Of a DNA stretch of 64,000 bases, positions 1 to 9,389 are shown piece by piece. Source of the stretch: Thermothielavioides terrestris NRRL 8126. Lineage: Eukaryota; Ascomycota; Sordariomycetes; Sordariales; Chaetomiaceae. The stretch spans positions 3,395,501 through 3,459,500 of the forward strand of contig NC_016459.1 in assembly GCF_000226115.1 (NCBI RefSeq), written 5' to 3'. Within the stretch, counting starts at the first letter, position 1; every line of letters starts with the position of its first letter. The position numbers and the translations under genes are program-made. The notes under the pieces are model-generated. The model was not told the origin of the DNA. It saw only the letters and a list, made by a program, of their open reading frames with translations, and searched no databases.

Positions 1-11
1 CCCAGACCAGA

Positions 12-1091
12 TCACTCCAGAAACTCCCGCACCCTCTCCTCGCACCACTCAAAGCACTCGCGCGCCTGGCCGGTACCGCCCTCCTCCTCCCCCCGCAACG
101 CGAGCAGCAGATCCTTGCGCGGCGCGGGGTGCCAGCGCCCGTCGCAGATGGCGTACCGGCCGGCCGCCGCATCCGCCAGCGTGACCGAATCGGAGCAGCC
201 CATGAACAGGTTCGTCTCGGCGCCGTGCACGGGGTGGCGCAGCGTGGGCCGCAGGAGCCAGACCACCAGCGCCGGCGTATGCCGCCAGATGCTGGTGTTG
301 TAGTTGCCCGGGTTGCCGGCGATGTGCAGCACCGCGCCCCCGCCGCTGCCGCCGTCGCCGTCGTCGCCGTTCTCGTCGTCTCCGTCGGGCTGCCGCCGCG
401 CGAACTCAGCCGCCACGAACCAATTCGCCGCCTTGGACGCGCTGTAGATCGCGAACGGGCGCATGCGCGTGGCGGTGGCGGCCGGATCGCGCAGGAAGTC
501 GCGGCGGACGCCGCCCTTGGGAGAGAACATGTCCACGGCGAGCGAGGCGGACCACACGACGCGGACGCTGCCGGGGGCGGATTGCTTAGCTGTTTTGGAG
601 AGGATCGGGCTGAGCAGCCGCGCCAGCAGGAAGGGCCCGATGATGTTGGTGCCGAAGTGGTATTCGTGGCCCTGGCGGGTGGGCGGTGCCTTCTTGCGCG
701 CGCCCGTGCCGGCGTTGTTGAACAGGACGTCGAGGCGCCCGTCCGGGCCCTCAAGCTTGAGGAATTCCTGCGCGGCGGCCTTGACGGAGGCCAGGTCGCT
801 CAGGTCCATGGATATGAAGGCCAAGCTGCCTCGCTGCTTCTCCGCATGACCGCGCCGGTCGTAGAACGCCTTGATGCGGGCGATCGCGTCGTCGGCGTGC
901 TCTTTCGAGCGCGTGAGGATGTAGACTTTACCGCCGGCACCGTAGAGGATACGGGCTAGCTCGTATCCGATGCCGGACGAGCCGCCGGTTACGATGAACA
1001 CTTTGCCGCTCTGGCTCGGCAGGTTGGCCTCGGTGATTGGGGCGCCGTGGCGTGGCGGGAACCATTGCGTCCAGGTTGCATAGAACGGCAT
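12..1091 (-). CDS. Short-chain dehydrogenase/reductase (SDR), retinol-dehydrogenase-like
   Basis: Single exon, 359 aa. The cofactor-binding motif TGGSSGIG lies at residues 35-42 of a Rossmann fold, followed by the structural NNAG motif and the catalytic YSASK (Tyr and Lys of YxxxK). The N-terminus (MPFYATWTQWFPPRHG) is the short lead typical of fungal retinol-dehydrogenase/WW-oxidoreductase-like SDRs, which supports this ATG. The family uses NAD(P)H to interconvert alcohols and carbonyls; the substrate cannot be read from sequence. An Asp/Gly-rich low-complexity insert follows the YxxxK helix, roughly residues 236-252. A second SDR of the same subgroup lies at 55344-56225. The stop is only 11 bases from the window edge, so the downstream neighbour is not visible. 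Confidence 0.9.
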   Translation of the reverse strand: MPFYATWTQWFPPRHGAPITEANLPSQSGKVFIVTGGSSGIGYELARILYGAGGKVYILTRSKEHADDAIARIKAFYDRRGHAEKQRGSLAFISMDLSDLASVKAAAQEFLKLEGPDGRLDVLFNNAGTGARKKAPPTRQGHEYHFGTNIIGPFLLARLLSPILSKTAKQSAPGSVRVVWSASLAVDMFSPKGGVRRDFLRDPAATATRMRPFAIYSASKAANWFVAAEFARRQPDGDDENGDDGDGGSGGGAVLHIAGNPGNYNTSIWRHTPALVVWLLRPTLRHPVHGAETNLFMGCSDSVTLADAAAGRYAICDGRWHPAPRKDLLLALRGEEEGGTGQARECFEWCEERVREFLE

Positions 1092-1626
1092 CTTGCGAGC
1101 GGGATGCGATCATACGTGGAGTGGTGTGTCTTCCGCTTGGAGCCAAGCAGGAATCAACATCCAGCTGGTCTTCCCCAGCCCCAACCTGAGCGGTCGAAAG
1201 CGGTGCGGGGCGGGGGAAGGCTCGGACCGCGAGGGTGCAGGTTTGGGTGCCGAATGTGACCTAGAGAATCCTGCAGGGTGGACGAGCCGTTCAAGCCCCT
1301 GGCCGCCGTGGGGACGCATCGCCAAAAACCCCCCTTGTGAAGGTGTGGGCAACCCCACTCCGAATCCGACGACCACATGGATCCTGCAGCAGATTCGGCG
1401 TGAATGGTTCGCTAACGAGTCAACGAGGACAGACACTGCGCCGGAGTGCATTAGCGTCGACATGCGCGCTTGTGCTCGTTCTAACTTGTTCTCGGAGGCC
1501 CACGCAAGCCATGAACGGATCCTTCGGAACTCAACCAAGGTAAGGTAGGTCTCTCAGAGAACGAAGTTCTTGACATCACAAGCGTAGCCGTTATCTGGAA
1601 CGCCTCCGACCTCCGTGACCGAAATG
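1092..1626. other. Intergenic, no gene seen
   Basis: 535 bp between two minus-strand genes. It should hold the promoter of the SDR gene and the 3' end of the beta-lactamase-like gene. The short ORFs here overlap one another in several frames and show no recognisable domain. Confidence 0.6.
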
Positions 1627-2888
1627 TTACTTGCCCTCGGCAATCTCCAACACCGCCTTTTGGAATTCCACGTGCAGCGCTAGGATGGGAGGATACATAG
1701 GGGGGAGAATTTGACAGAAAACCGTGCCGTAGGTGCCGGCCTCGTGGTCCATGAACCAGATGACACCTGGAAGACCGGCCCAGTACGTAGTGCCTTTCTT
1801 GCTTCGCCCTTCCTGATCGCTCAGGGTCACCATGCCGGCAAATGAAAAGGTCTTCCTGACGGTAGACGGGATGCCGAGCGCTAGGAACTCTGTGTTCTGA
1901 GCCGAGCTGTCTAGGTAATCGTTGAAGGCTTGCTCGGTCGTCGAATTGAGCTGCGGGCGGAACAGCTCCGCGTACGAGTCTGGCTTCATCAGCCGGCCGT
2001 CGCGACGAAAGACGGCCGAGAGGAAAGTGTAAAACGCCGCGGGCGAAATGAAGATGCCGGCCCCACCGAGACAGTCGGTTGCTCCAAGCCGGATATCGAA
2101 GTCGGAGACGTCGGTAGCCGGGGGCTTCCCTTCGTCGCTGAGAGTGCTCATATCCGCTAGCCGGTCCTTCATATTTTCCTTCTTCTCGGGAAAGAAAGAC
2201 ACGTCGTTCTCGATGCCTAGCGGCTCCCAAATGTGCTGGCGCATGAACTCCTCGAGGGTTATGCCCGTAGCAATCTCCACTGCCTTGCCGGCCCAGTCGT
2301 GACCCGCGCCGTAGGCGAACCCGGTTCCCGGGGTAAAGACGAGAGGCACGGCCAACTTGTCTGCTACGGTCCGCCCGCCCCAGGGCTCTTCACCGCGCGA
2401 GGCGCGCCATTTCTCGAGCAGCGGGTTGAACCACTCATACTCATGGCCCGACGTGTGCGAAAGGAGCATTCGAAGTGTGATCGGGGTGTCGTTGGGAGCG
2501 AAGGTGGCCTGGTTAGTCCTATCATCGAAGCCGCTGATAATGCCGTACCGGCCCATCTCGGGAAACATGGGTCTGACATCTTGGTCTAGATCCAGTTTCC
2601 CCTGTTCCACGCATTGCACGACGGCCACGGAGGTCATAAGCTTTGTCATCGACGCGATAATGCAGATGGTCGAGTCCGTGAACGGCAGGTCCCGGCCCTC
2701 CTTCATGCTAGCCTTGCCAATCGACTTGGAATACAGCAGGTTTCCTGAGCAATGAATCATCAACACAAAGCTCATCAAGGCTCTGACACGTGGTGCTGAC
2801 CATTTTTGTCTCCTGCGAATATGGAGACGCCGGGTAGGAGCCCCGAGGCAACAGCGTCCCCATAGAGCTTGTCAATCTTGTGCGCCAT
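1627..2888 (-). CDS. Beta-lactamase/transpeptidase-fold serine hydrolase (class C type)
   Basis: Two exons: 2888-2801 and 2744-1627. The 56-bp intron (2745-2800, GTCAGC...TTGCTCAG) is phase 1, and the joined CDS is 1206 nt (401 aa). Exon 1 supplies the usual N-terminus of the family (AVASGLLPG). The nucleophile motif SxxK is SMTK (Ser61, Lys64), and a Tyr motif lies in GFAYGAGHDWAG, as expected for family S12/beta-lactamase-related proteins. Fungal members hydrolyse esters or act beside biosynthetic genes (lovastatin esterase type) rather than conferring drug resistance. No signal peptide is seen, so it is probably cytosolic. An upstream extension of exon 1 to about 3146 is open but unlike the family; the ATG at 2888 is preferred. 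Confidence 0.85.
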
Positions 2889-3469
2889 GACAACTTGTGC
2901 TGATTGGAACCTGGAGACTAACGCCTTAAGATCGGGCGTTTCGACGGGTGCGTCGCTTTCGGGAGGGAAAGGAAAGGTTCGGTCGTTCGGGAGGCTCCGC
3001 GACGTGAGTTCTTGTACCCCACGCAAATGCGCCCTGGCCGGCGACGACGGAGAGCCCAAGAACGATACACGGTGCGGAGCAGACCAACGTGCATTTCCTG
3101 TGCCGTATTCGTACATCGACGCTGCAGAGTACTGTGCAAGCAGCACATAACCATCCTACAATCTTGCGCTGTCGCAGAGAGTGACGTGCTCGGTAAGGTG
3201 AAAAGAGACATAATCCGTACCGCATAGCAACACTACTCTATTCGAATTGACTAGGCAGGAAAGGCTGCGAGGGACGAAAATGACCATGGGGTTCGAAGTA
3301 CCCCTGGGGGAAATATTTGCTGTGTAACCAGAGACGGGGTGATAGCATTGGGACCCCGAGTTCCCCAACCCCGAGTGTCGCCACCAGTTTTTCGGACATC
3401 ACATCAAAACCGACTCTCCGGTGACCCAGTGTCTAACGCAACACAAAACGACCGCCGTGCATACACAAG
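2889..3469. promoter_or_regulatory. Divergent intergenic region
   Basis: About 580 bp between the beta-lactamase-like gene (-) and the PARG gene (+). It should contain both promoters. No distinctive box was identified, and the ORFs in it are shadows without domains. Confidence 0.4.
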
Positions 3470-3481
3470 TTGCCAAACAGT

Positions 3482-4735
3482 ATGGGACGCACCAAGCCAT
3501 CATCCGGCCTCCCGCCAGCCGCATTCCGCAAGGACGCGCGGGCGAAGAAGGCCAAAGCCACCATCAACAAGGTGATCCCCGCGCTGCTGTCTGCCCACCC
3601 GCGGGCGCGCGAAGGGATCAACCGCTCCGAACTCATCACGCCCGACCTTTTGCCTCCGAGACCCCTCAAACCCGCACCCACACGCCCGGGCCCCGACACC
3701 CCGGCCCGCAACCCGCCGGTGCCACGCATCACCCTCCGCATCACCGACACCCTCACAGCCGCGCACTCCCTTCTCCGCATCGCCACCCCGCCGTCCCCCA
3801 CCCCAGCCCCCACTCCCACTCCCACCATCACCCCCAACCCCAACCCCAATACCCACACCAGCAGCGCCCGCCGCCCCGCCCGCTACCTGGGCCTGGACCT
3901 GGACCTCACCAACCGCCGCGCCCGCGTCGCCATCCTCAACATGGCCTCCCCGCTCTGCCCCGGCGGCGGCTTCCTCCGCGGCGCCGCCAGCCAGGAGGAG
4001 TCGCTGTGCATGCGCACCACGCTGCTGCCCGCGCTGCGCGACGCCTTCTACCGCCTGCCCGAGCTGGGCGCCGTGTACACGCCCGACGTGCTGGTTTTTC
4101 GGGCTGCGGGGGAGGGCGGTGGGGAGGGGGGTGGCGGTGGTGGTGGTGGTGATGATGGTGGTGAGGGTCACGGTGATGGTGGTGGTGGTGGCGGGGAGCT
4201 GGCTAAGCGGGATCGCTGGTTTGTGGACTGTGTTAGTGCGGCCATGTTGCGGTTGCCTGAGGTGGAGGTGGATGAGGATGGCCGGGCGAAGGCGTATGCG
4301 AGTGGGAAGGATCGGGTGCTGGTGCGGCGGAAGATGGAGTTGGTGATGAGGGTCTTTCAGGCGAAGGGGGCGAAGCGGGTTGTCTTGGGCGCGTGGGGCT
4401 GCGGTGCGTATGGGAATCCCGTGGGCGAGGTGGCTGCTGCGTGGAGGGAGGTGTTGTTGGGTTCGAAGAGGGGCGCGAAGGCTGACGCGGGCGCTGGCTG
4501 GGAGGGGATTGAGGAGATTGTGTTTGCCATCAAGGATGCGAGTCTGGCAGAACGGTTTGCCGAGGCATTCGGTGATGGTTTGGTGAGGGAGCAAGAAGAA
4601 GGTGATGCGGCGCCCGAAAACGAGGAGGAAGAGGAGGATCCTGAGACTGCGCGAGTCAAGGCGCTGCAAGACAAGACCAAGGAGACAGAGCTGTCTGCCG
4701 AGCAAGCAAAGTCTCCTCAGCTCATATGCGGCTGA
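3482..4735 (+). CDS. Microbial-type poly(ADP-ribose) glycohydrolase domain protein
   Basis: Single exon, 417 aa from the first true ATG (MGRTKPSS). The catalytic signature of macrodomain-type PARGs, GGG followed by QEE, is visible as PGGGFLRGAASQEE (about residues 160-175). The closing motif LGAWGCGAYGNP is near the C-terminal third. This matches the bacterial-type PARG family (TIGR02452), which removes ADP-ribose polymers from proteins. Two low-complexity blocks interrupt the fold. One is a Pro/Thr-rich stretch before the catalytic motif (about residues 65-140). The other is a Gly/Asp/His-rich run at about 4104-4197. Both sit inside an otherwise conserved domain and should be loops. The C-terminus is acidic. 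The long reverse-strand ORF here is a shadow. Confidence 0.85.
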   Translation: MGRTKPSSGLPPAAFRKDARAKKAKATINKVIPALLSAHPRAREGINRSELITPDLLPPRPLKPAPTRPGPDTPARNPPVPRITLRITDTLTAAHSLLRIATPPSPTPAPTPTPTITPNPNPNTHTSSARRPARYLGLDLDLTNRRARVAILNMASPLCPGGGFLRGAASQEESLCMRTTLLPALRDAFYRLPELGAVYTPDVLVFRAAGEGGGEGGGGGGGGDDGGEGHGDGGGGGGELAKRDRWFVDCVSAAMLRLPEVEVDEDGRAKAYASGKDRVLVRRKMELVMRVFQAKGAKRVVLGAWGCGAYGNPVGEVAAAWREVLLGSKRGAKADAGAGWEGIEEIVFAIKDASLAERFAEAFGDGLVREQEEGDAAPENEEEEEDPETARVKALQDKTKETELSAEQAKSPQLICG

Positions 4736-4869
4736 ACAGAAGAAGCTGTCTGTTACACGATGCCCAGATATCTAACCGCCAAATACCATGGAGTTCAAAC
4801 TATGTGGCCTAACGCGTCCGACTAAGCAAAACAAAATTACTCCTTGACTCCGAGTCCACCCTCCCCAAC

Positions 4870-5212
4870 TTAACACGCGTTTCCGTTTCTGTCAATGTGC
4901 TTGGTGGTGACGTGATTCCCATTGCGGTCTTTGTACTCGACAGTCAAGTGCTCAGGAGCATTCGGGTCGCTCCCGCCAGTGTGCCACGTGTTCCCACCGC
5001 TGTGAACTAGTTAACAGTGGTTCTCATGGTCGATGCTCAAGCGAAAGGACCTGTGCCGAAACCTACACATGAGCCGGGGTGCATCGGACTACAGCACTCG
5101 ACAAATCTCTGGTGTCCTGCTGCGAGTAGGCAATGACGGCTTCCTCGGCAGAACGGGTTCTTTTGAGTTCATCCGTGAAGGCGACATCGTTGACATCAGT
5201 TATCGGCGCCAT
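4870..5212 (-). CDS. Small conserved-looking protein of unknown function, two exons
   Basis: This gene is too split to appear as one long ORF. Exon 1 is 5212-5067 (146 nt, starts MAPITDVNDVAF) and exon 2 is 4999-4870 (130 nt, ends DRNGNAC then TAA). The 67-bp intron 5000-5066 has GTAGGT, a TTAACTAG branch region and TTCACAG, in phase 2. The joined CDS is exactly 276 nt (91 aa). The C-terminal half (HLTVEYKDRNGNHVTTKHID) reads like a compact beta-strand domain. I do not recognise a characterised family. A TATATAA box lies about 120 bp upstream at 5332-5338 on the same strand. No signal peptide or membrane segment is seen. Confidence 0.7.
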
Positions 5213-5331
5213 CTGTGCTTCGAACAAGCCAGTTGAAGGAGATACGATCGGCGAGGAAAGAAGGACGGAACGGGCTGTGATGGGAAGAGCGAACGAGAAT
5301 CAAGAGTCGCAAAACAGGAGAAATGGAGATT

Positions 5332-5338
5332 TATATAA
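5332..5338 (-). promoter_or_regulatory. TATA-like box of the 91-aa gene
   Basis: TATATAA on the minus strand, about 120 bp upstream of the ATG at 5212. The position is plausible for a fungal TATA box. Confidence 0.4.
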
Positions 5339-5853
5339 TCGTCCTGCACGATGAGAGCGTTCGAGTATGATGCTCGAGACGCCTGATGCACAGCCGCTGT
5401 TGGTAAGGTAGGTAACCTCAGGTCATGCCTCCCTCGGCGCGTCCTGGCGTGCATGATGCATCCCTACCCAGGGAGTTGAAACCTAAACGATCGACTAGTT
5501 GCCTTCATCTGCAAGGCAAGAGGTCATGCACGAGACGCTCCCCAGGTCTCGGCCCAAAAGCGCAGCCTCCCTTCGTGACGACAGCCGCCCACCAGCGCCT
5601 AGGCGCCTACAAACCCCTGCCTCGTCGCGTCTCGCGAAAGACGAGGGAACAGCCATGCAGTGCGCTCCAATCAATTTTGGTCGCCTTAGGCGGCTAACAT
5701 CCACGCTAACCCTGCTTCTTAGTGCAGGGCCCGTTGAAAATGCGGCGTTCCCAAAAGCGGGGGACGAGGCACCTAGTTTTTCCGCCCGTATCTTTCAAAA
5801 AGGGTATGCATGTTAGGCTGATTCGCCGTACCCGCCTACCCGGCGGGTCGTCG
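5339..5853. other. Intergenic, no gene seen
   Basis: About 515 bp between the small minus-strand gene and the TIR element. No domain-bearing ORF was found. Confidence 0.5.
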
Positions 5854-6250
5854 TTAAAGAGGTCCCGCCAAGACTAATTTCGGAGACTGCCGCTTACAAG
5901 TATTTACAATCGCCATAGGGTAAGCGGGGCCGCAACGACTTCGAGCAACATCAACAACGAACAATCGCAAAGACTCGTCGCAACAATTTTATACAACTTC
6001 ACAAAACCTCAACCAAATCGAAAAAAAAAAGAAAACCAAGGTAACCTATACCCTAACTATAACCCGTATCCTAACTATACCCCGAACCCTAACCAACGGG
6101 GAGCTAGCGCTACCCCCTATACCCCTAGCGAACTAACCGCTTAAACGCCTTGGCGATAGTGTAAACGCCTTGGCGATCGGGGTTGTGTAAAAACGTTGTA
6201 AAAACATTGCCGACAATTGGCCGAAATTAGTCTTGGCGGGACCTCTTTAA
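5854..6250. mobile_element. MITE-like element with 30-bp perfect terminal inverted repeats
   Basis: The left TIR at 5854-5883 is the exact reverse complement of the right TIR at 6221-6250 (30 of 30 bases). The element is 397 bp and non-coding. Both ends begin with TTAA, so a TTAA (piggyBac-type) or TA (Tc1/mariner-type) target duplication is equally possible. The 5-mers just outside the TIRs, cgtcg and cgtct, match at 4 of 5 positions. The interior has degenerate CCCTAA-like repeats (6041-6095) and a 16-bp direct repeat, taaacgccttggcgat, at 6142-6157 and 6162-6177. Its right end is 126 bp upstream of the kinase ATG, so it probably contributes promoter or 5'UTR sequence. Confidence 0.85.
6142..6177. 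repeat. Two direct 16-bp repeats inside the MITE
   Basis: TAAACGCCTTGGCGAT occurs at 6142-6157 and again at 6162-6177 (20-bp spacing). Such subterminal repeats are often transposase-binding sites; that role is inferred. Confidence 0.7.
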
Positions 6251-6375
6251 CGTCTACCATTCGGCGGCTGCTGATTGTGCAGCTTCGAAATTGGCAGCGT
6301 CGAACTTGGCAGTCTCAACTTGAAAGGCCGATTGGATCTGTCCGAAATTCCACCAGCTTCTCCACCACCTTCGAT

Positions 6376-7812
6376 ATGGCGCCCACCGGGACCGACGATC
6401 ATCATGCTCCTGTCGCTCCGGAGAAGGATCCGTCTCCCGAACATGCTGCTGCTCACGGAGATGGGACGGCCGAAACGTCCCGTGACCAAACGGGCATCAA
6501 AGACATCGAAGAGGGCAGTCGCGCATATCGACCTGGTGGATTCCATCCGGTTTACATTGGAGACGTGTACGCCAGTCGATACAAGATTTTGAACAAGATC
6601 GGATACGGGGCCTACTCGACTGTTTGGTTGGTCAGGGACCTGTCTAAGCCGTGAGTCAACAGCTGCCTTTAAACCGCTGTTCTCCTGAGGATGCTAATCT
6701 TTGCCGAATTCGTTTGCAGTGATGATGATGAGCACAAATTCCGCGCTCTCAAGGTGCTCAGTGCTGAGGCTTACAGCCCCGACAAGCCCATCTTTGAGAG
6801 GGAGATCCTCACTCATCTACGCGACGGAGACCGTCGTCAGCTCGGCTACCGCTACGTTTGCCACCTCGTTGACGATTTTGAGCACAATGGCCCCAACGGT
6901 ACCCACGTCTGCCTTGTGTTTGAGCTCATGGGGGAAACGCTGCGAAGCTTCGGCGCCTGGTTCAAAGAAAGCATGATCCCGTACCCGGTCATGCGCAGGT
7001 TCGCCATCCAGCTGCTCCTGGCCCTTGATTTTGCTCATGAGCATAACGTCATCCACACAGGTGGGCTTTGATCAGTCCTTTACGCTTTTTTTCCTGACGC
7101 CTTTTGACCATTGGCTGCGGCAGATATCAAGCCGGATAATATCTTTGTCAAGTTCCGGGATCCTTCCCTCATCGAGTCAAAGTACCTCGCTAGCGTCCCC
7201 GTTCCACAGCAGAACAAAGCGGAAGAGAGGTATTCTCCGATCCCGTCCCGGCCACTCCGCTACTTCTACTTCAATGAGGAAGACTCGCGGCGCGTCGTCG
7301 AATTTGACATTGCCCTGGGAGACTGGGGTGTCTCGAGCTGGATCACGCATCACCTAACCGAGCGCATCCAGCCAGTGGCTCTCCGGGCCCCCGAGGTCCT
7401 GATCGGGGCCCCCTGGGACCAGAGTACTGACTTGTGGAACCTCGGTGCTCTGCTTCTCGAGCTCTACCGCGCTGTGCGCATGTTTGACGGCAGAGTCCCC
7501 CCCGACGGACATTACGAAGTCAAGCAACACATAGCCGAAATCGTGGACCTTTTTGGGCCGTTTCCGAAAGAGCTGCTGGAAAAGGGGAACCAGGAAATCG
7601 TCAAAGACATCTTTGATGAGGACGGAAAGCCCAGGGGCTTTCAGCCACTGGTTCGCCCACCCCTCGCATCAGAAGCCTTCATGCCCAAGCTCAATGAGGA
7701 GGCCAGGGCCGAGTTTGATTCCTTTCTCAGGACTATGATGAAGATCAATCCTGCGGAACGCCCCTCAACGGAGGACCTGTTGAGGCACCCTTGGTTGGCC
7801 GCGATGCGGTAA
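6376..7812 (+). CDS. SRPK-like serine/threonine protein kinase
   Basis: Three exons: 6376-6650, 6720-7060 and 7124-7812. Introns are 69 and 63 bp with GTGAGT/GTGGGC donors. The CDS is 1305 nt (434 aa). The Gly-rich loop (IGYGAYSTVWL), the beta-3 Lys (FRALKVL) and the catalytic loop HTDIKPDN (Asp206) are present. The loop is assembled across the second splice junction, which confirms it. The DFG position reads DWG; SRPKs usually have DLG. The activation segment and APE motif (RAPEVLIGAPW), the helix-F Asp and a C-terminal HPWL are intact, so it should be active. Homologues phosphorylate SR-type RNA-processing factors; this fungal subgroup is large and mostly uncharacterised. An in-frame upstream start inside the MITE is rejected because the kinase N-terminus fits the ATG at 6376. 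Confidence 0.88.
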
Positions 7813-9389
7813 GCCCCGAGTCAAAATTCGGACAGAAAGGGTGGGTCTTGGGGGTCTTGGGAATGAGCCCGGGTCAGCGAGCGCAGAGACATGCATCAAG
7901 CTTGGTGCTTCCTGCGGCGGAGGGAGAATTAAGCCGCTATGGCCGGATGTCAGAATCCAGGTTCGTCTGCGGGGAGAAGGAAAAGGGCTAGGTGCTTTTT
8001 CACTCTGCTACTGAGCTGTCCATGTCGTCGGGAATGAGTACAGGATGAGCTTTCTCGTAATCAGGGCAGACGACCAGGAACCAGACGCTGAGCCGAGCTG
8101 CCACCAATGAGTCCACCCGCCACATTCCACTGCAATATCCGACTCCTCCCACCCCCATTCTTCTGGTCTATGACAAAGCGACGAGCACGGTGCTGCAGAT
8201 CGACCCGGACAACTCTGAAGCTTCCAACCCGGCACTACCTCGGGAGCTTGGCATCGGCGTCTGTCTCTTGCCCTCTCCCCCCCACCCCGCCCCCTACCCC
8301 CGGTAGTCCGCCAAAGCATGGAAGCCGGCGGCGGCGATCGACTTCAGTGTTGATCCCGGGAGCCCTAGCCACCTCCGGAACTTCTTTTACGACGAGGATT
8401 GATGGATGAACGACCACAGTGCTGGCCAAGGGTGGCCAAGGCTCAAGAGCGATGATGGAGGGGGGGAGGCAAGACGCTCATGAACCTGGGCGAGCACTAT
8501 AGCTAGATAGTGATCCTTTCACCCGCTCCTGTCTAGCCCGTCTCACAGATTAATTCCCCAACGCGTATGGCTGGCTTCCGCAGCTCGGGCGCGACACAAC
8601 CCTCGTCGCATTCCAGGTCTACCCGGAGCAAAGTGCCACGACGCACGCTTCGCCACGAGGAGTAGGGATCGTGGAATGTTCGATGCAATGGAAACATGCT
8701 GGCTGAAAGTCAGCGACTCACGGGATCAGAATCTCCGGCGCCAACTAGCTCTTAGGGTTGCTCACCTTGTATGGGGATGCAATCCAGATGGTGTCCTCGT
8801 CCATATTATTACCCTGGGTCTGTCAAACCACCCCCTGACAGGTCAAAATGTCAGCTCGCCACCCGGACGCTGTTGCTCGGTGTTTATTTCATGGAGCCGT
8901 CCTATCACGGATCTGCCGCACTATTTACACGTACAAGGCCGCAGCCCCCATGACGTCGCGCCGGCATTTTTACCTGCCCGATGCGGACTGTGCCGTCGCG
9001 GTGGCCATATCATCCCCCCTACCCGTTGTATTTACCCCACCGAATCCCAAGCAAGCTTGGCCACCGCTCCAATGACTCCGATAGGCCATAGTGGGAAGCA
9101 ACAATATCCAAATGGATATTGTCCATGTACCGCCCACTGTTCTCATGAACTCGGCATTTCAGCCATCCGTGCCACGACGGCAGTTGACGCCGAAAGGGGG
9201 AAACTCTGGGGGCGCCCCGTGGGGTCGGATGCGTGTCCTCCTGGCTGTATAAGACGAAGCCACGGTCGCATCCTAAGCCTCGACCGCCAGCTGCTAGTTG
9301 TCCTCCTGCTGCCTTCCTACCGTTACATCCCTGGCCCCGTCTGAGCGTTACTGCCATTCCCCCGAGAGAGCAGCACTCGAGAACTCACA
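7813..9389. other. Long intergenic region with the promoter of the DUF1996 gene
   Basis: About 1.6 kb. ORFs of up to 222 aa occur but lack domains, are cysteine/proline-random and run into the obvious promoter of the next gene. A TATAAG box at 9248-9253 lies about 140 bp before the next ATG. Nothing else is supported. Confidence 0.55.
9248..9253 (+). promoter_or_regulatory. TATA-like box
   Basis: TATAAG within ggctgtataagacg, about 140 bp upstream of the DUF1996 start codon. Confidence 0.4.

Noticed and set aside
3500..4705. 401-aa reverse-strand ORF
   Set aside because: It mirrors the PARG gene; the Gly-rich and Pro-rich runs keep the opposite frame open.
6217..6375. Kinase start inside the MITE (in-frame extension)
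   Set aside because: The extension encodes TIR sequence and has no counterpart in kinases; ATG 6376 is adequate.
8676..9344. 222-aa open frame upstream of the DUF1996 gene
   Set aside because: Random composition, no domain, and it overlaps the promoter and TATA box of the next gene.
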